A DNA stretch of 40,386 bases from Phycisphaerae bacterium (GTDB lineage Bacteria; Planctomycetota; Phycisphaerae; UBA1845; JAFGLZ01): the NCBI GenBank assembly GCA_016927755.1, contig JAFGLZ010000005.1:1-40386 (forward strand). Direction: 5' to 3'. A program made the position numbers and the translations under genes. This document shows positions 17,377 to 26,101 of the stretch, piece after piece. Numbering within the stretch: the first letter of the stretch is position 1; each line of letters starts with the position of its first letter. The notes under the pieces are model-generated. The model was not told where the DNA came from and ran no database searches. It was given only the letters and a program-made list of their open reading frames with translations.

Positions 17377-18306
17377 TTACGGATCGTCCGGGGTTCGGCA
17401 CGCGCGCATGAGGTCGTCGAGCTGGTCGATTCGCTTGCAGCCGACGACGACCGACACGACTCCCGGGCGCGCCAGCAACCAGTGAATGGCGTATCGGCTC
17501 GGCGTAAGCCCCGCGTGCTCGGCCTCTTGCTCGAACTGCTCGAGCCGATCGTACACGGTGTCTTCGAGTCTTAGCCAGGCGGGGTTCTCGGCCGCGCGGC
17601 TGTCGCTGGGCAGAGGACGATCTCGGCGATACTTGCCCGTCAAGAGCCCGCCTTGCAGCGGCTGGTAAGGGGTCACGGCGATATCGTTCTCTCGGCAAGT
17701 TGGGATGTAGTCCTCCTCGACCGCTCGCTGAAGCCAGCTATAGGGGGGCTGGGCAATGACGGGGCGGGGCCACGCGTTACGGGCACAGATATCGAGCATC
17801 TCGCGGATCCGCGGGGGCTCGAAGTTCGAGAACCCCCAGTGGCGCACCTTGCCGGTGGCCACGAGCTCGGCCATCACCTCGATCGATTCGGCCAGCGGCG
17901 CATCCGGATCGGCCTTGTGGAGCTCGTAGAAGTCGACGTAATCGGTCTGAAGCCGCAGCAGGCTGGCGTCGATCTGGTGACGGATGTGCTGGCGTCCCAG
18001 GCCCGATCCTTCATAGCGGTCGTCGCCGACGGGGTTCCCAACCTTGGTCGTGACGATGGCCCGCTGGCGTCGTCCCCGCAGGGCCTCACCGAGAATATGC
18101 TCGGCCACGCCGCCGGGAGATCCCAGGAACCGATCGTATCCCTCGTACATGTCGGCGGTGTCGATGAAGTTGATGCCGTGATCGAGCGCCCAGTGCACGA
18201 TCCGAATCGCGTCGTCGCGGTAGACCGGATTGCCGAACGTCATCGTTCCAAGACAGATTGGGGATACCTCGACGTCGGTTCCCGGGATGTTGCGTGTGGA
18301 GGTCAT
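17377..18306 (-). CDS. Aldo/keto reductase
   Basis: NADPH-dependent oxidoreductase with the AKR TIM-barrel, 309 residues. The full catalytic tetrad is visible: D49 and Y54 in FIDTADMYEGY, K88 in TTKVGN and H130 in YELHKAD. The cofactor-binding end has TPYQPLQGGLLTGKY and PGVVSVVVGCK. It resembles the Tas/YajO-type group. No export signal is visible, so it is cytoplasmic. It follows the DegT-type gene after 19 bases and its stop codon overlaps the ribosome site of the URO-D-like gene, which suggests one transcript for all three. The carbonyl substrate is not known; a sugar or sugar-derived ketone fits the neighbours. Confidence 0.9.
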   Translation of the reverse strand: MTSTRNIPGTDVEVSPICLGTMTFGNPVYRDDAIRIVHWALDHGINFIDTADMYEGYDRFLGSPGGVAEHILGEALRGRRQRAIVTTKVGNPVGDDRYEGSGLGRQHIRHQIDASLLRLQTDYVDFYELHKADPDAPLAESIEVMAELVATGKVRHWGFSNFEPPRIREMLDICARNAWPRPVIAQPPYSWLQRAVEEDYIPTCRENDIAVTPYQPLQGGLLTGKYRRDRPLPSDSRAAENPAWLRLEDTVYDRLEQFEQEAEHAGLTPSRYAIHWLLARPGVVSVVVGCKRIDQLDDLMRACRTPDDP

Positions 18307-18325
18307 CGATCCGCCTCAGTCGCGC

Positions 18326-19534
18326 CTAGCCGGTGCGAAGCTCGTCGATCGCGAGCCGAACGCGCTCCGCCATGTCGTCGATGAGATCCTCGGGCATGTC
18401 GGACCACCAGGGGAAGCTGATCATATTGTCGAAGAAGCGGTCGGTTTCCGGGACGTCCGCCAGGCCGAAGCCGTGTCTGCTAAACAGCTCGGTGCGGTGG
18501 AGGGGCCAGTATTGGACGATGCACTTGAGATTGTACTTCTCGTGGAGAAGCTGGATCAGGTCGTCGCGGGTCTTTCCGCAGGCCCAGCCGTCATATCGGG
18601 CCGACATGAGATGGTAGACGTGTTGGCACCCCTCGGGGACCGTTTGGAAGCTGATCTCTCCGAAGTCTAAGAAGGGGTGCATGAAGCGCTGGGCTTGCCG
18701 TTGTCGTTGCGAGTTGATCCGGTCGATTCGCTTGATGAGCAGGCGACCGACGGCGCAGTTGGGCTCTCCCATGCAGAAGTTGTGGGGCCAGCGTCCGGGG
18801 ATCGGTTCGACGAGGTCTCCCATTGCGGGCAGCCAGTATCGCTCTCGGGGACCCGGGAACGGCCAGTTGCCCATCCACCGAAGCCGACGGGCCTGTTCGC
18901 CGTGCTTCTTGTCGCGGACCGAGAGCATTCCGCCCTCGCCAAGCGTGGTGATGTTCTTGTGCGTATGAAAGCTGAAGCAGCCGAAGTCGCCGATCGACCC
19001 GACGCGCCGACCTTTGTACCGAGCGCCTGGGGCCTGAGCGCAGTCCTCAACAACCAGGGCGCCATGTCGCCCGGCCAGGGCCATGATGGGGTCCATGTCG
19101 ACGGTGAGTCCGTAGAGATGAACGACTACGATGACCTTGGTCCGAGGGGAGAGGAGGGGCTCGATCGTTCCAGCGGTCACGAGGCGTGTCTCGGGATCGA
19201 TGTCGGCCCATCGGACGGAGGCCCCAGTGCGAGCGAAAGGCACCGCGGTCGATACGAACGTATGCGCGGGGATGATCACTTCGGAGCCGGACTCAAGACC
19301 GCTCAGGATCGCGGACAGCTCCAAGGCGGCCGAGCCGTTGCACACGGCCATGGAGTCGGCGCAGCTCGTGAATGCGGTCCATTCCTTCTCGAAGGCCTCC
19401 ATCTCGGGCCCGGCAGCGAGTGTCTTGCCTTCGCGAAGGACACGAAGGAGAACCTGCTCCTCCGCTTGCGTGAGGCGGGTTTGAACGGCCGGCATCTCGA
19501 TGGGGGCAAAGGATGAGGTGTTGTCGAGAGTCAT
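18326..19534 (-). CDS. DegT/DnrJ/EryC1-type PLP aminotransferase
   Basis: Pyridoxal-phosphate enzyme of 402 residues of the family that aminates keto-sugars and aminocyclitols. The PLP lysine is K193 in SFHTHKNITTLGEGG, D164 in VEDCAQAPGA contacts the pyridine nitrogen, and the phosphate-binding region is NGSAALEL. The motif HTHKN with the preceding DFGCFSFH is the normal active-site strand of the family. The start ATG at 19534 has GGAGGAG about nine bases upstream. It heads the run with the aldo/keto reductase and URO-D-like protein, which together might convert or degrade a sugar or inositol derivative. No nucleotide-sugar genes are close by, so a polysaccharide role is only possible, not shown. 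Confidence 0.9.
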   Translation of the reverse strand: MTLDNTSSFAPIEMPAVQTRLTQAEEQVLLRVLREGKTLAAGPEMEAFEKEWTAFTSCADSMAVCNGSAALELSAILSGLESGSEVIIPAHTFVSTAVPFARTGASVRWADIDPETRLVTAGTIEPLLSPRTKVIVVVHLYGLTVDMDPIMALAGRHGALVVEDCAQAPGARYKGRRVGSIGDFGCFSFHTHKNITTLGEGGMLSVRDKKHGEQARRLRWMGNWPFPGPRERYWLPAMGDLVEPIPGRWPHNFCMGEPNCAVGRLLIKRIDRINSQRQRQAQRFMHPFLDFGEISFQTVPEGCQHVYHLMSARYDGWACGKTRDDLIQLLHEKYNLKCIVQYWPLHRTELFSRHGFGLADVPETDRFFDNMISFPWWSDMPEDLIDDMAERVRLAIDELRTG

Positions 19535-19600
19535 GGCTGACGGACTCCTCCAATGAGTCGATCATCGACGCCGATCGGGGCGCTGGAAGTCTGCCTGGGC

Positions 19601-19669
19601 TGACGTGCCAACGTGGCAAGGATACCCGGGGGGTATCCCGCATTCCAGGGGGAGTCTGACGTGGCAACG
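19601..19669. repeat. Small palindromic element beside the pseudogene
   Basis: Two nested inverted repeats: TGCCA-ACG-TGGCA (19606-19618) and the perfect eight-base stem GGATACCC/GGGTATCC around a three-base loop (19620-19638). TGACGTGCCAACG at 19601 recurs with one mismatch at 19657. The element fills the space where MetE-like homology has been lost. It could be a REP-like or MITE-like dispersed repeat; only one copy is in this window. Confidence 0.45.
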
Positions 19670-19723
19670 CATGGGATGGGATTGGGTGTTCGTGAACCGG
19701 CTACTCGGGCGACCTGGGAAACA

Positions 19724-20357
19724 GAAATGCAGCGTGGGCTCCTCGACCTGGGGGCACCTGCAGCCTGCATCGCGGAGGGTCAGAAGCTGCTTATTCATGG
19801 CCTCGGCCATGTCCTACACGACCTGGCGCTTGTCCTCATACAGGTCGGTGCGGATATCGAGGAAGAGGCCCATGACCTGGGTGCAGACGGTGCCGAAGCG
19901 GACGGGCTTGCGCGCTTTGGCCTGGGCCATTCGCCAGATCCTTGGGTAATGCAGAGGACGGTGCTCGATCTTGCCGGTCACGCGGGGCCAACGCCACCCC
20001 GTGTAGATTTCGTTGAGCAGCGTGCCCGGGGGTAGTGGAGCCAAGGAGCCACGGTTTGCTCTGACTGGAGATGGTCGCCATCGAGTCTGGTCAACCGCTG
20101 CAAAGGGTAATGGTGCCAAGATCTTCCCGCCATGTCCTCGTCGCAGTGTAGTCGCCGTGAGTGACGATGTCCAAGCCGGCTCGTTCGTGATCGCTGATGA
20201 CAACCGCCAGGGCGTCCTGGAACTTCTCGCGGAACCGAACGTCCATCATGCAGGTGTCCAGCGGCATGCCCCACATGCTGACGTCGTACCAGCGGGGGCG
20301 CGGCCAGGAGCCGGTCACGGTGCTGGGAAGGATCTGGTCGGCTGTGATAGTGAACAT
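19724..20357 (-). pseudogene. MetE-like (cobalamin-independent methionine synthase family) pseudogene
   Basis: Remnant of a methyltransferase of the MetE C-terminal family. From ATG 20357 it reads ILPSTVTGSWPRPRWYDVSM and continues to IVTHGDY, where one base is missing (about 20146-20151). The second frame carries CDEDMAGRSWHHYPLQR until a second one-base loss in a run of five C (20028-20032). The third frame carries GTLLNEIYTGWRWPRV, then KPVRFGTVCTQVMGLFLDIR, until TAG at 19814-19816, where QVV-stop-DMAEAMNK implies a Trp codon changed to stop. Homology resumes through LLTLRDAGC and VEEPTLHF and then ends near 19724. Four independent lesions make sequencing error alone unlikely. Confidence 0.8.
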
Positions 20358-20607
20358 GACGCTCTCGTTCATGGTCCGTGGGGGGGCGTGTGCTTGCACC
20401 GGCGGTCGGAGCCCCAAGCCGGACTGTGGGCACGCCTCATCGCGACCACACAAGACAGTGGCCCTGGCGTTTAGATGGCGGCGGGACGGAAGTCTTCTCG
20501 GAAGACGTAGACGTTTGAGAACGCTTCTTCGAGAATTCTGAATAGGACGGACGGCAAGGGTTTCAGTGGAGACGATCCCGCAGGCATCGATTGCAGAAGT
20601 CCGCGGC

Positions 20608-21975
20608 TCATCCAAGCCAAGCGGTCTGAAGCCGCTCACCTTCGTCCACCGAATCGGGCGCACGGCTGGCAAAACGATCCCGCAGGGCATAGCCATAGCC
20701 TATACAAGCCCCTAGGAAGACCCAGTAGGTCCGCGTGGTTGTGCTGGGTTGAGTTAGTGAGAAGAGGTGGTAAAGGACCATCCCAACAAGGGCGAGGTTG
20801 ACGCAGATACGATCTTGTGGGCTGAGCGGGAGCTTGCGTAGACGCCAGTGGCACACAAAGGGCAGATACGAAGCCCCGTACCAGAGCAGAAAGGCCGGGA
20901 TACCTCCCGCAACCAACATGTCGACCGGGACGTTGTGTGAGGTAAGCATGACGAAACCCATCTTGGCAGCCTCTGTAGCATAACCGTAGTAGCCGTAGCC
21001 GAGAACCGGTGAACGCGCAGCCATCGAAAGCCCGGCCAGAGCGATCGCCATACGCCCTTCCTTGTAGTCGGCCCCCGCGTCTGTGAATCGATAGGCGAAC
21101 GGCGACGTGACGATCCAGGCGAGGGTTGCCGCCACCATAACCACGAGAAAGACGAGGCCAAGCACCTTGACGTTCGCACGGTGACGGGCGACATCTCTGA
21201 TGTAGAAGAACCAGAAAAGAACCACGCCAACGACAACAAGCGTCATGCCGGTTCTGCTGCCGAGGCGCGTCATGTAGAAGAGCGTTGCCGGTATTGGCAG
21301 GAGACAGGCGACGCGTAGTAGTCTCCCTCGGAGCATCAGGCACAGGCCAACACAGCCGATGAGCCCCAAACACGCTTGGAACGAGAGGTTGTTTGCATCG
21401 CCGAAACCTTCGCCAAGGCGCACCATGTCGCCTTCTATGCCCAGCTCGATGACTAAGGACATATCCGATAGCTTGTCCCGAAACAACAGCGTCAGCAGGG
21501 GCGGCGAGACGGCGGCCGCAAGGAACAAGGGGATGAACTGACCAGCGCGACGAACAACGTTCGCGGCGAGCACAGCGGATGCGATCATCTTGAGAAGAGA
21601 AAGAGAAGCCTCGCTGGTGAGCTTAAGCGGAGCGGCCATGACTGTGCTGGTAGCAGCAAGCCAGATCATGAACACAAGAAAGATGACAATGGGTGTGTGT
21701 ATCCTGATTCCGGATCGCTTTCCAAGGACATCAACGATCAACCACGGAACGGCTGCACCCACCGTTGCGGCCTGAGGAACCCAAGTTAATCCTAATTGTC
21801 CCGAATAGACATGCATGAAAAGGCTTGCGACGCCAAGGCTCCATGCGCTCAGTCCTATAGGTCCGAGCTTCTCTTGGGGGTCTTGCTCCAAGTCTAGCAG
21901 AGGCCCTGCCTCGTAGCTTCTGGCAGCAAGGGCTTGGGTATAGGGATTATTGCCGAAAGTGTGGCCGTAAGACAT
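20608..21975 (-). CDS. O-antigen polymerase/ligase-like membrane protein
   Basis: Integral membrane protein of 455 residues with about ten predicted helices, for example LLLIP-type stretches around LTLVVVGVVLFWFF and VLGLVFLVVMVAATLAW. The order fits the Wzy/WaaL (O-antigen ligase-like) family: a long loop follows TRLGSRTGMTL, then AARSPVLGYGYYGYA and SHNVPVDMLVAGGIPAFLLWY, where His-Asn is the usual loop motif. Such proteins polymerise or transfer lipid-linked glycans at the outer face of the inner membrane. No glycosyltransferase, flippase or chain-length gene is adjacent. GGAG lies six bases before the ATG. The base composition looks more AT-rich than its neighbours, which suggests transfer. 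Confidence 0.75.
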   Translation of the reverse strand: MSYGHTFGNNPYTQALAARSYEAGPLLDLEQDPQEKLGPIGLSAWSLGVASLFMHVYSGQLGLTWVPQAATVGAAVPWLIVDVLGKRSGIRIHTPIVIFLVFMIWLAATSTVMAAPLKLTSEASLSLLKMIASAVLAANVVRRAGQFIPLFLAAAVSPPLLTLLFRDKLSDMSLVIELGIEGDMVRLGEGFGDANNLSFQACLGLIGCVGLCLMLRGRLLRVACLLPIPATLFYMTRLGSRTGMTLVVVGVVLFWFFYIRDVARHRANVKVLGLVFLVVMVAATLAWIVTSPFAYRFTDAGADYKEGRMAIALAGLSMAARSPVLGYGYYGYATEAAKMGFVMLTSHNVPVDMLVAGGIPAFLLWYGASYLPFVCHWRLRKLPLSPQDRICVNLALVGMVLYHLFSLTQPSTTTRTYWVFLGACIGYGYALRDRFASRAPDSVDEGERLQTAWLG

Positions 21976-22644
21976 CAGATCTCCGGATCGCCGGTGCGAT
22001 CAACGCGGTGGCTAGGTCCTTGGTTTGCAGCCTCGCGCCCTTCATCCATTCTACGTAGGTTATCGGCCTTTGTCAGGAGATGCTTCAACGTCTGACTGCG
22101 GGATCGTGCTCCATGGGCAGGGATGCCATTGCATCACGCGTGCCGTGGGGCCTGCCGGCGATGATCGTCCCGCTAAGCGGTTCTCGGACAAAGGGTCCTA
22201 CGAACGGAGGATGCCGCCTGTTCTCCGAGATGCCGGCGATTCTGCGGCGATCTCGCTCTGGCCCCGGTGCCTAACGGCCTTATCCACAATGCTTTCGGGC
22301 TGAGTCATTCAGTCTGGTTTCCCCCGGAGGTGGAAGGACGGGACACCGGAGGCAGGGCAGTCCCTCCGACGTGATATCCGGCTTGTGGTCACGGTGAAGT
22401 ACGCTTCCGAAAGCCGTGAAACCTACTTGCGGCCCAAGGTGACTGCCGGAGCGTAATTGGAGCAAGTCCGGAAGACTCCGTAACAATCTGGTGACACTTG
22501 ATGTGTATGCTGTGTGAGTCAAGCGCGACCAGCTCTGCCGTGTGGCGGTGGAGTCCAGAGTGCGCCCAGGTTGGCGCGGGCGACTGCTTCGGGCAGAGGT
22601 TTTTGGGGGAGGCTACCCATGTGGGGGATCTGGAGGGAGCGATC
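21976..22644. other. Intergenic region, nothing recognised
   Basis: A 669-base stretch between the divergent membrane-protein gene and the Ig-thioredoxin gene. Short open frames on both strands have no ribosome site or recognisable sequence. A weak promoter-like pair (TTGGAG at 22457, then TAACAA at 22481) faces the right-hand gene. No RNA gene or riboswitch was recognised. Confidence 0.5.
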
Positions 22645-24777
22645 ATGGAGGCTGACGTGATGAGAGGCTCCCTCTGGAGATCAGGGCGGATCGAGTTGGC
22701 CAGGAAACGGGATGACCGCATCTCAAGACGATACCTCCATGGTGGTGTCGTGGCGTACCATCTGCTCGCGGGGATCTCGATGGCCTGGGCGGCGCCGCCA
22801 CAGGTCATCAAGACCGATCCCGAGAACGGCGCCATCAACGTGACCTCGTCTCTCGGAGAGATTGCGGTCACCTTTGACCAGGACATGAATACAGGGGGCT
22901 ATTCGTGGGTCCGGACCGGCGCGGCGTTTCCCGGCAACGGCCAGAAGCCGGCTTGGGTGGATGCGAGGACGTGCGTCTTGCCCGCGAGGCTCCAGCCGAA
23001 CCAGACCTATTCGGTGGGCATCAATAGTCAGCAGTTCACGAATTTCCGAAGCGAAGACGGCACCCCCGCTGTCCCCTACGTGCTTTCGTTCTGGACCGGC
23101 CCGGCCGGCAAGGGGTCCAAGGCTCGGGGTACGCCGCGAAGTAAGAGAGCGTCCTCACGAACGCGGCAGAAGCTGGAGTTCGAGCTTCCGGACGTGTTCG
23201 GCAGGGAGGTTTGCGGAGAAGACTACGTCGGTGTGCCGGTCTTGCTTCTGTCCGGGGCCTGCTGGTGTGGGGGCTGTCAGCAGGATATGCATCAGTTCAA
23301 GGCCTTGGAGGAGAAGTACGGGCCTGGCGGACTTCGATGCATCCGGTCCGTCGCTGGCGACAACGAGCTGGTCTCGCTGGAGTTCCAACGCCACTACCGC
23401 TTGCCGTTCGTGCACCTGATGGACACGACTCGCGAGTTCGAGAAACGCTACCACCGAGACGGTTGGCCATTCGTCATGGTGATCGACCGTACGGGGGAGG
23501 TCGTGTTTCGGGCCAACAACACGCTCTCGCGGATTGAAGGCGACGTCATCAGGGCAATCGAAGGTGCCGTGGGCACGACGCCTCCCGATGAGGATGTGAT
23601 TCGGAACGGCATTCGGTATCGGCCGGCGACGCTCGACCGTAGCGGGGAGCGGGAGAAGCCTCGGCGGCGCGACCGATTCCCATCGGTTGCCTGCGGTAAC
23701 GACGGCCGGGCCTACGTGACTTTCACGAGCGACCGCAATGGCAACGATGACGTGTTCCTTCGCGTCTTTGACGGCGAGAGATGGGGATCGGACGTGCCGA
23801 TCTGCGCGGCGGCGTCCGAGGAATTCGACTCGCAGGTGGCAGTCGATAGCAGGAATCAGGTTTGGGTGAGCTGGACGAGCAACGACAAAGGCGACCGATA
23901 CAATGTTTTCGTTGCACGGATCCAGGATCCGCCGGCCCAGGCCGAGGCGATGCAGCTCACCGAGTCGGACGACGACGCCATGCATGCGCGGATCGCGTGT
24001 GACCGCAGGGGAGACGTTTGGGTCACGTACTACAAGTGGCACAAGATGGGGGCGTATTCGCGGGACAAGGAGGTTTACCTGCGCCGATACGACGGTCGGA
24101 CGTGGTCGGACGAGATTCAGGTCAGCCCGACCGACGTACCACAATACGAGGACCATACCGATCCGATCATCGCGTGCTGCGGAGACGGTGCGGTCGTGTG
24201 CTGGAGTTGGGACTACCATCGCCCGGAAGGCTACACGAGGGACGCAGCGAACCCCACGGTCTTCTGTCGGGCGATCGGCGGCGATCTGGGTCTTGGCCAA
24301 GTGAGGCATCTGAGCACCGGGCAGGGATTCGACGCGTCTCCTTCGGTCGTCGTGGACGGTCGGCAGCGCCTTTGGTGTGCATGGGAACGCCTCGACTGGG
24401 ACGGCCGGGTCGGCGCGAATCGCAAGTCCCTCTGGATGGTGCAGTCGGATCGGGATGCGTCGGACACACCGACGCAGACGGCCGTGACGGGCTCGAGACG
24501 AAACGTGTGCGCTCCCAGCCTGGCCCGCAGCTCCGACGGGAAGATCGTCGTAGTCTGGTGCGAGCGCGAGAAGTCCGGAACGTGGGCCCTGAAGATGACG
24601 ACGTGGGAGGACGGCAAGGGCATGCAGGAGAGCGCGCGGACTCTCGAGTCAGGAGGGGATCCGAGGTTCGCCGATGCGGCGTATGACGCTCGCGGGGGGC
24701 TATGGGTCGCGTTTTCGCGGGAATCGGAGGCGGGCCGCAACGTTGTGGTCAGGCAAGTCCAGGAGGCGAATCGGTGA
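22645..24777 (+). CDS. Secreted Ig-thioredoxin-seven-repeat propeller fusion protein
   Basis: Protein of 710 residues with three modules. A long basic n-region and the hydrophobic segment VVAYHLLAGISMAWA suggest a signal peptide cut near residue 49. Residues 51 to about 155 form an SbsA/Big_5-type Ig domain (QVIKTDPENGAINVT, then IAVTFDQDM). A thioredoxin/TlpA-like domain follows (about 175-330) with the CXXC motif C208-G-G-C211 in ACWCGGC, and WPFVMVIDRTG. Residues 340 to 710 hold seven repeats ending in patterns such as GRAYVTFTSD, QVWVSWTS, GDVWVTYYK and GGLWVAFSRE, which suggests a seven-bladed beta-propeller. I use ATG 22645 with GGAGGGAG upstream; ATG 22660 is also possible. It probably acts outside the cytoplasm; its partner is unknown. 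Confidence 0.78.
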   Translation: MEADVMRGSLWRSGRIELARKRDDRISRRYLHGGVVAYHLLAGISMAWAAPPQVIKTDPENGAINVTSSLGEIAVTFDQDMNTGGYSWVRTGAAFPGNGQKPAWVDARTCVLPARLQPNQTYSVGINSQQFTNFRSEDGTPAVPYVLSFWTGPAGKGSKARGTPRSKRASSRTRQKLEFELPDVFGREVCGEDYVGVPVLLLSGACWCGGCQQDMHQFKALEEKYGPGGLRCIRSVAGDNELVSLEFQRHYRLPFVHLMDTTREFEKRYHRDGWPFVMVIDRTGEVVFRANNTLSRIEGDVIRAIEGAVGTTPPDEDVIRNGIRYRPATLDRSGEREKPRRRDRFPSVACGNDGRAYVTFTSDRNGNDDVFLRVFDGERWGSDVPICAAASEEFDSQVAVDSRNQVWVSWTSNDKGDRYNVFVARIQDPPAQAEAMQLTESDDDAMHARIACDRRGDVWVTYYKWHKMGAYSRDKEVYLRRYDGRTWSDEIQVSPTDVPQYEDHTDPIIACCGDGAVVCWSWDYHRPEGYTRDAANPTVFCRAIGGDLGLGQVRHLSTGQGFDASPSVVVDGRQRLWCAWERLDWDGRVGANRKSLWMVQSDRDASDTPTQTAVTGSRRNVCAPSLARSSDGKIVVVWCEREKSGTWALKMTTWEDGKGMQESARTLESGGDPRFADAAYDARGGLWVAFSRESEAGRNVVVRQVQEANR

Positions 24778-24827
24778 TCGCGGCGTTGTCGGCGTTCTGG
24801 AGCAGACTTCAGGAAGGAGTCTCAGTT

Positions 24828-25946
24828 ATGACGAAGATATTGACGCATGCAGTCGTGTTGGCGGCGTTGCTGGGCGCATCTTCGGGGGTGCAGGCCGAGT
24901 CGGCGTCCGAACTCCTAGAGAAGGCGATTTACGCCGAGCAGACGGCGGGTGATCTCGACAAAGCCATCGAGCTATACGGCAAGATCATCGCCGACGAGGA
25001 GGCAAACCGGAAGTACGTGGCGCAGGCTCACTACCGTTTGGGCAAGTGCTACCTGGCCAAGGGGGATCGGGGCAAGGCCGCTTCAGAGTTTAGACGGGTC
25101 GTCTCGGACTTCGCACAAGAGGGTGATGTCGCGGGCGATGCCAAGAAGGAACTCGCCCGCTTGGGCGCTGCAGGTGGCGGCGAACCGGTCGTTCTCGCCA
25201 CGGAGCCGGCCACCCTCAGCGAGGACGTCTCTCCCGACCTGGAGAAGATCACGGTGACCTTCAGCCGCCCGATGATGGACAAGAGTTGGTCGTGGACGGG
25301 CGGCAGGAAGCAGTTTCCGAAGACCACGGGCTCGCCATCGTATGACGATCAGAAGGTGACGTGTACGCTGCCCGTGAGCCTCGAACCGGGTCGCGTCTAC
25401 CAGGTTGGCATCAACAGCCCAAGCCACAGGAATTTCAAGACGCTCGACCGGGTGCCCGCTCGACCCTACGTCATCCTGTTTGCCACCAAGGGAGCCGATG
25501 GGAAACCAACGAAGCTTCCGCGCGAGATGGTCAAGGCGGCCCAGGATGTCAACGCCGGCCCCCCTCGCGTCCTTCAGACCAGCCCCGTGGCCCTCTCCGA
25601 CGATGTTTCGGCGGACCTCAAGGAAATCACCGTAACGTTCAGTTGCGAGATGATGGATGGCAGTTGGTCATGGACGGGCGGAGGCGACACCTACCCGAAG
25701 ACGACGGGAAAGCCCTCCTACGACCGGAGGCGGACGACCTGCCGTCTGCCGGTCAAGCTTCAGCCCGGTAAGGTCTACTGGGTCGGCGTCAACAGTCCAA
25801 GCCACAAGTACTTTCAAACGCCGGGGCATGTTCCCGCCAAATGGTACGTGATCCTGTTTTCGACCGCGAAGGCGGACGGCGGCTCGACCCCGATTCCTCA
25901 GGACTTGCGGTCCCGAGCCGAGGCGATCAACGCGAAGTCCCGGTAG
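24828..25946 (+). CDS. Secreted protein with TPR head and two tandem Ig-like domains
   Basis: Protein of 372 residues. Residues 1-23 are a signal peptide (HAVVLAALLGASSGVQA). Residues 25-112 form a TPR-like helical head (SELLEKAIYAEQTAGDLDKA, then AQAHYRLGKCYLAKGDRGKA). Two SbsA/Big_5-type Ig domains follow at about 121-220 and 247-350; they align over their length with shared SWSWTGG, FPKTTG or YPKTTG, and YQVGINSPSH or YWVGVNSPSH, so they arose by duplication. A third relative is the Ig domain of the preceding protein. Start ATG 24828 has GGAAGGAG nine bases upstream, and the gene follows the previous stop by 50 bases. No catalytic motif is seen; a structural or ligand-binding envelope role is likely. 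Confidence 0.8.
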   Translation: MTKILTHAVVLAALLGASSGVQAESASELLEKAIYAEQTAGDLDKAIELYGKIIADEEANRKYVAQAHYRLGKCYLAKGDRGKAASEFRRVVSDFAQEGDVAGDAKKELARLGAAGGGEPVVLATEPATLSEDVSPDLEKITVTFSRPMMDKSWSWTGGRKQFPKTTGSPSYDDQKVTCTLPVSLEPGRVYQVGINSPSHRNFKTLDRVPARPYVILFATKGADGKPTKLPREMVKAAQDVNAGPPRVLQTSPVALSDDVSADLKEITVTFSCEMMDGSWSWTGGGDTYPKTTGKPSYDRRRTTCRLPVKLQPGKVYWVGVNSPSHKYFQTPGHVPAKWYVILFSTAKADGGSTPIPQDLRSRAEAINAKSR

Positions 25947-26101
25947 GCGGCTCCGGCTCGGCGGCCTTTGAGTCGGGCTGATGGTTCCTGAAAGAGGATC
26001 AAGAGAGGAATGCCTCGTGATCTAGATGTAACATCCGCGGGCTAGACTTCGCTGTAGTGGTCGTTCTGTACGTTGTCTGGATCCATGCGGAGGATCAAAC
26101 C

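Noticed and set aside
20492..20506. Hairpin GTCTTC/GAAGAC downstream of the membrane-protein gene
   Set aside because: The stem has only six pairs and no convincing T tract follows, so it was not called a terminator.
21976..22644. Possible structured RNA or riboswitch in the divergent intergenic region
   Set aside because: No known riboswitch core or stable stem set was recognised by eye; a covariance-model search would decide.
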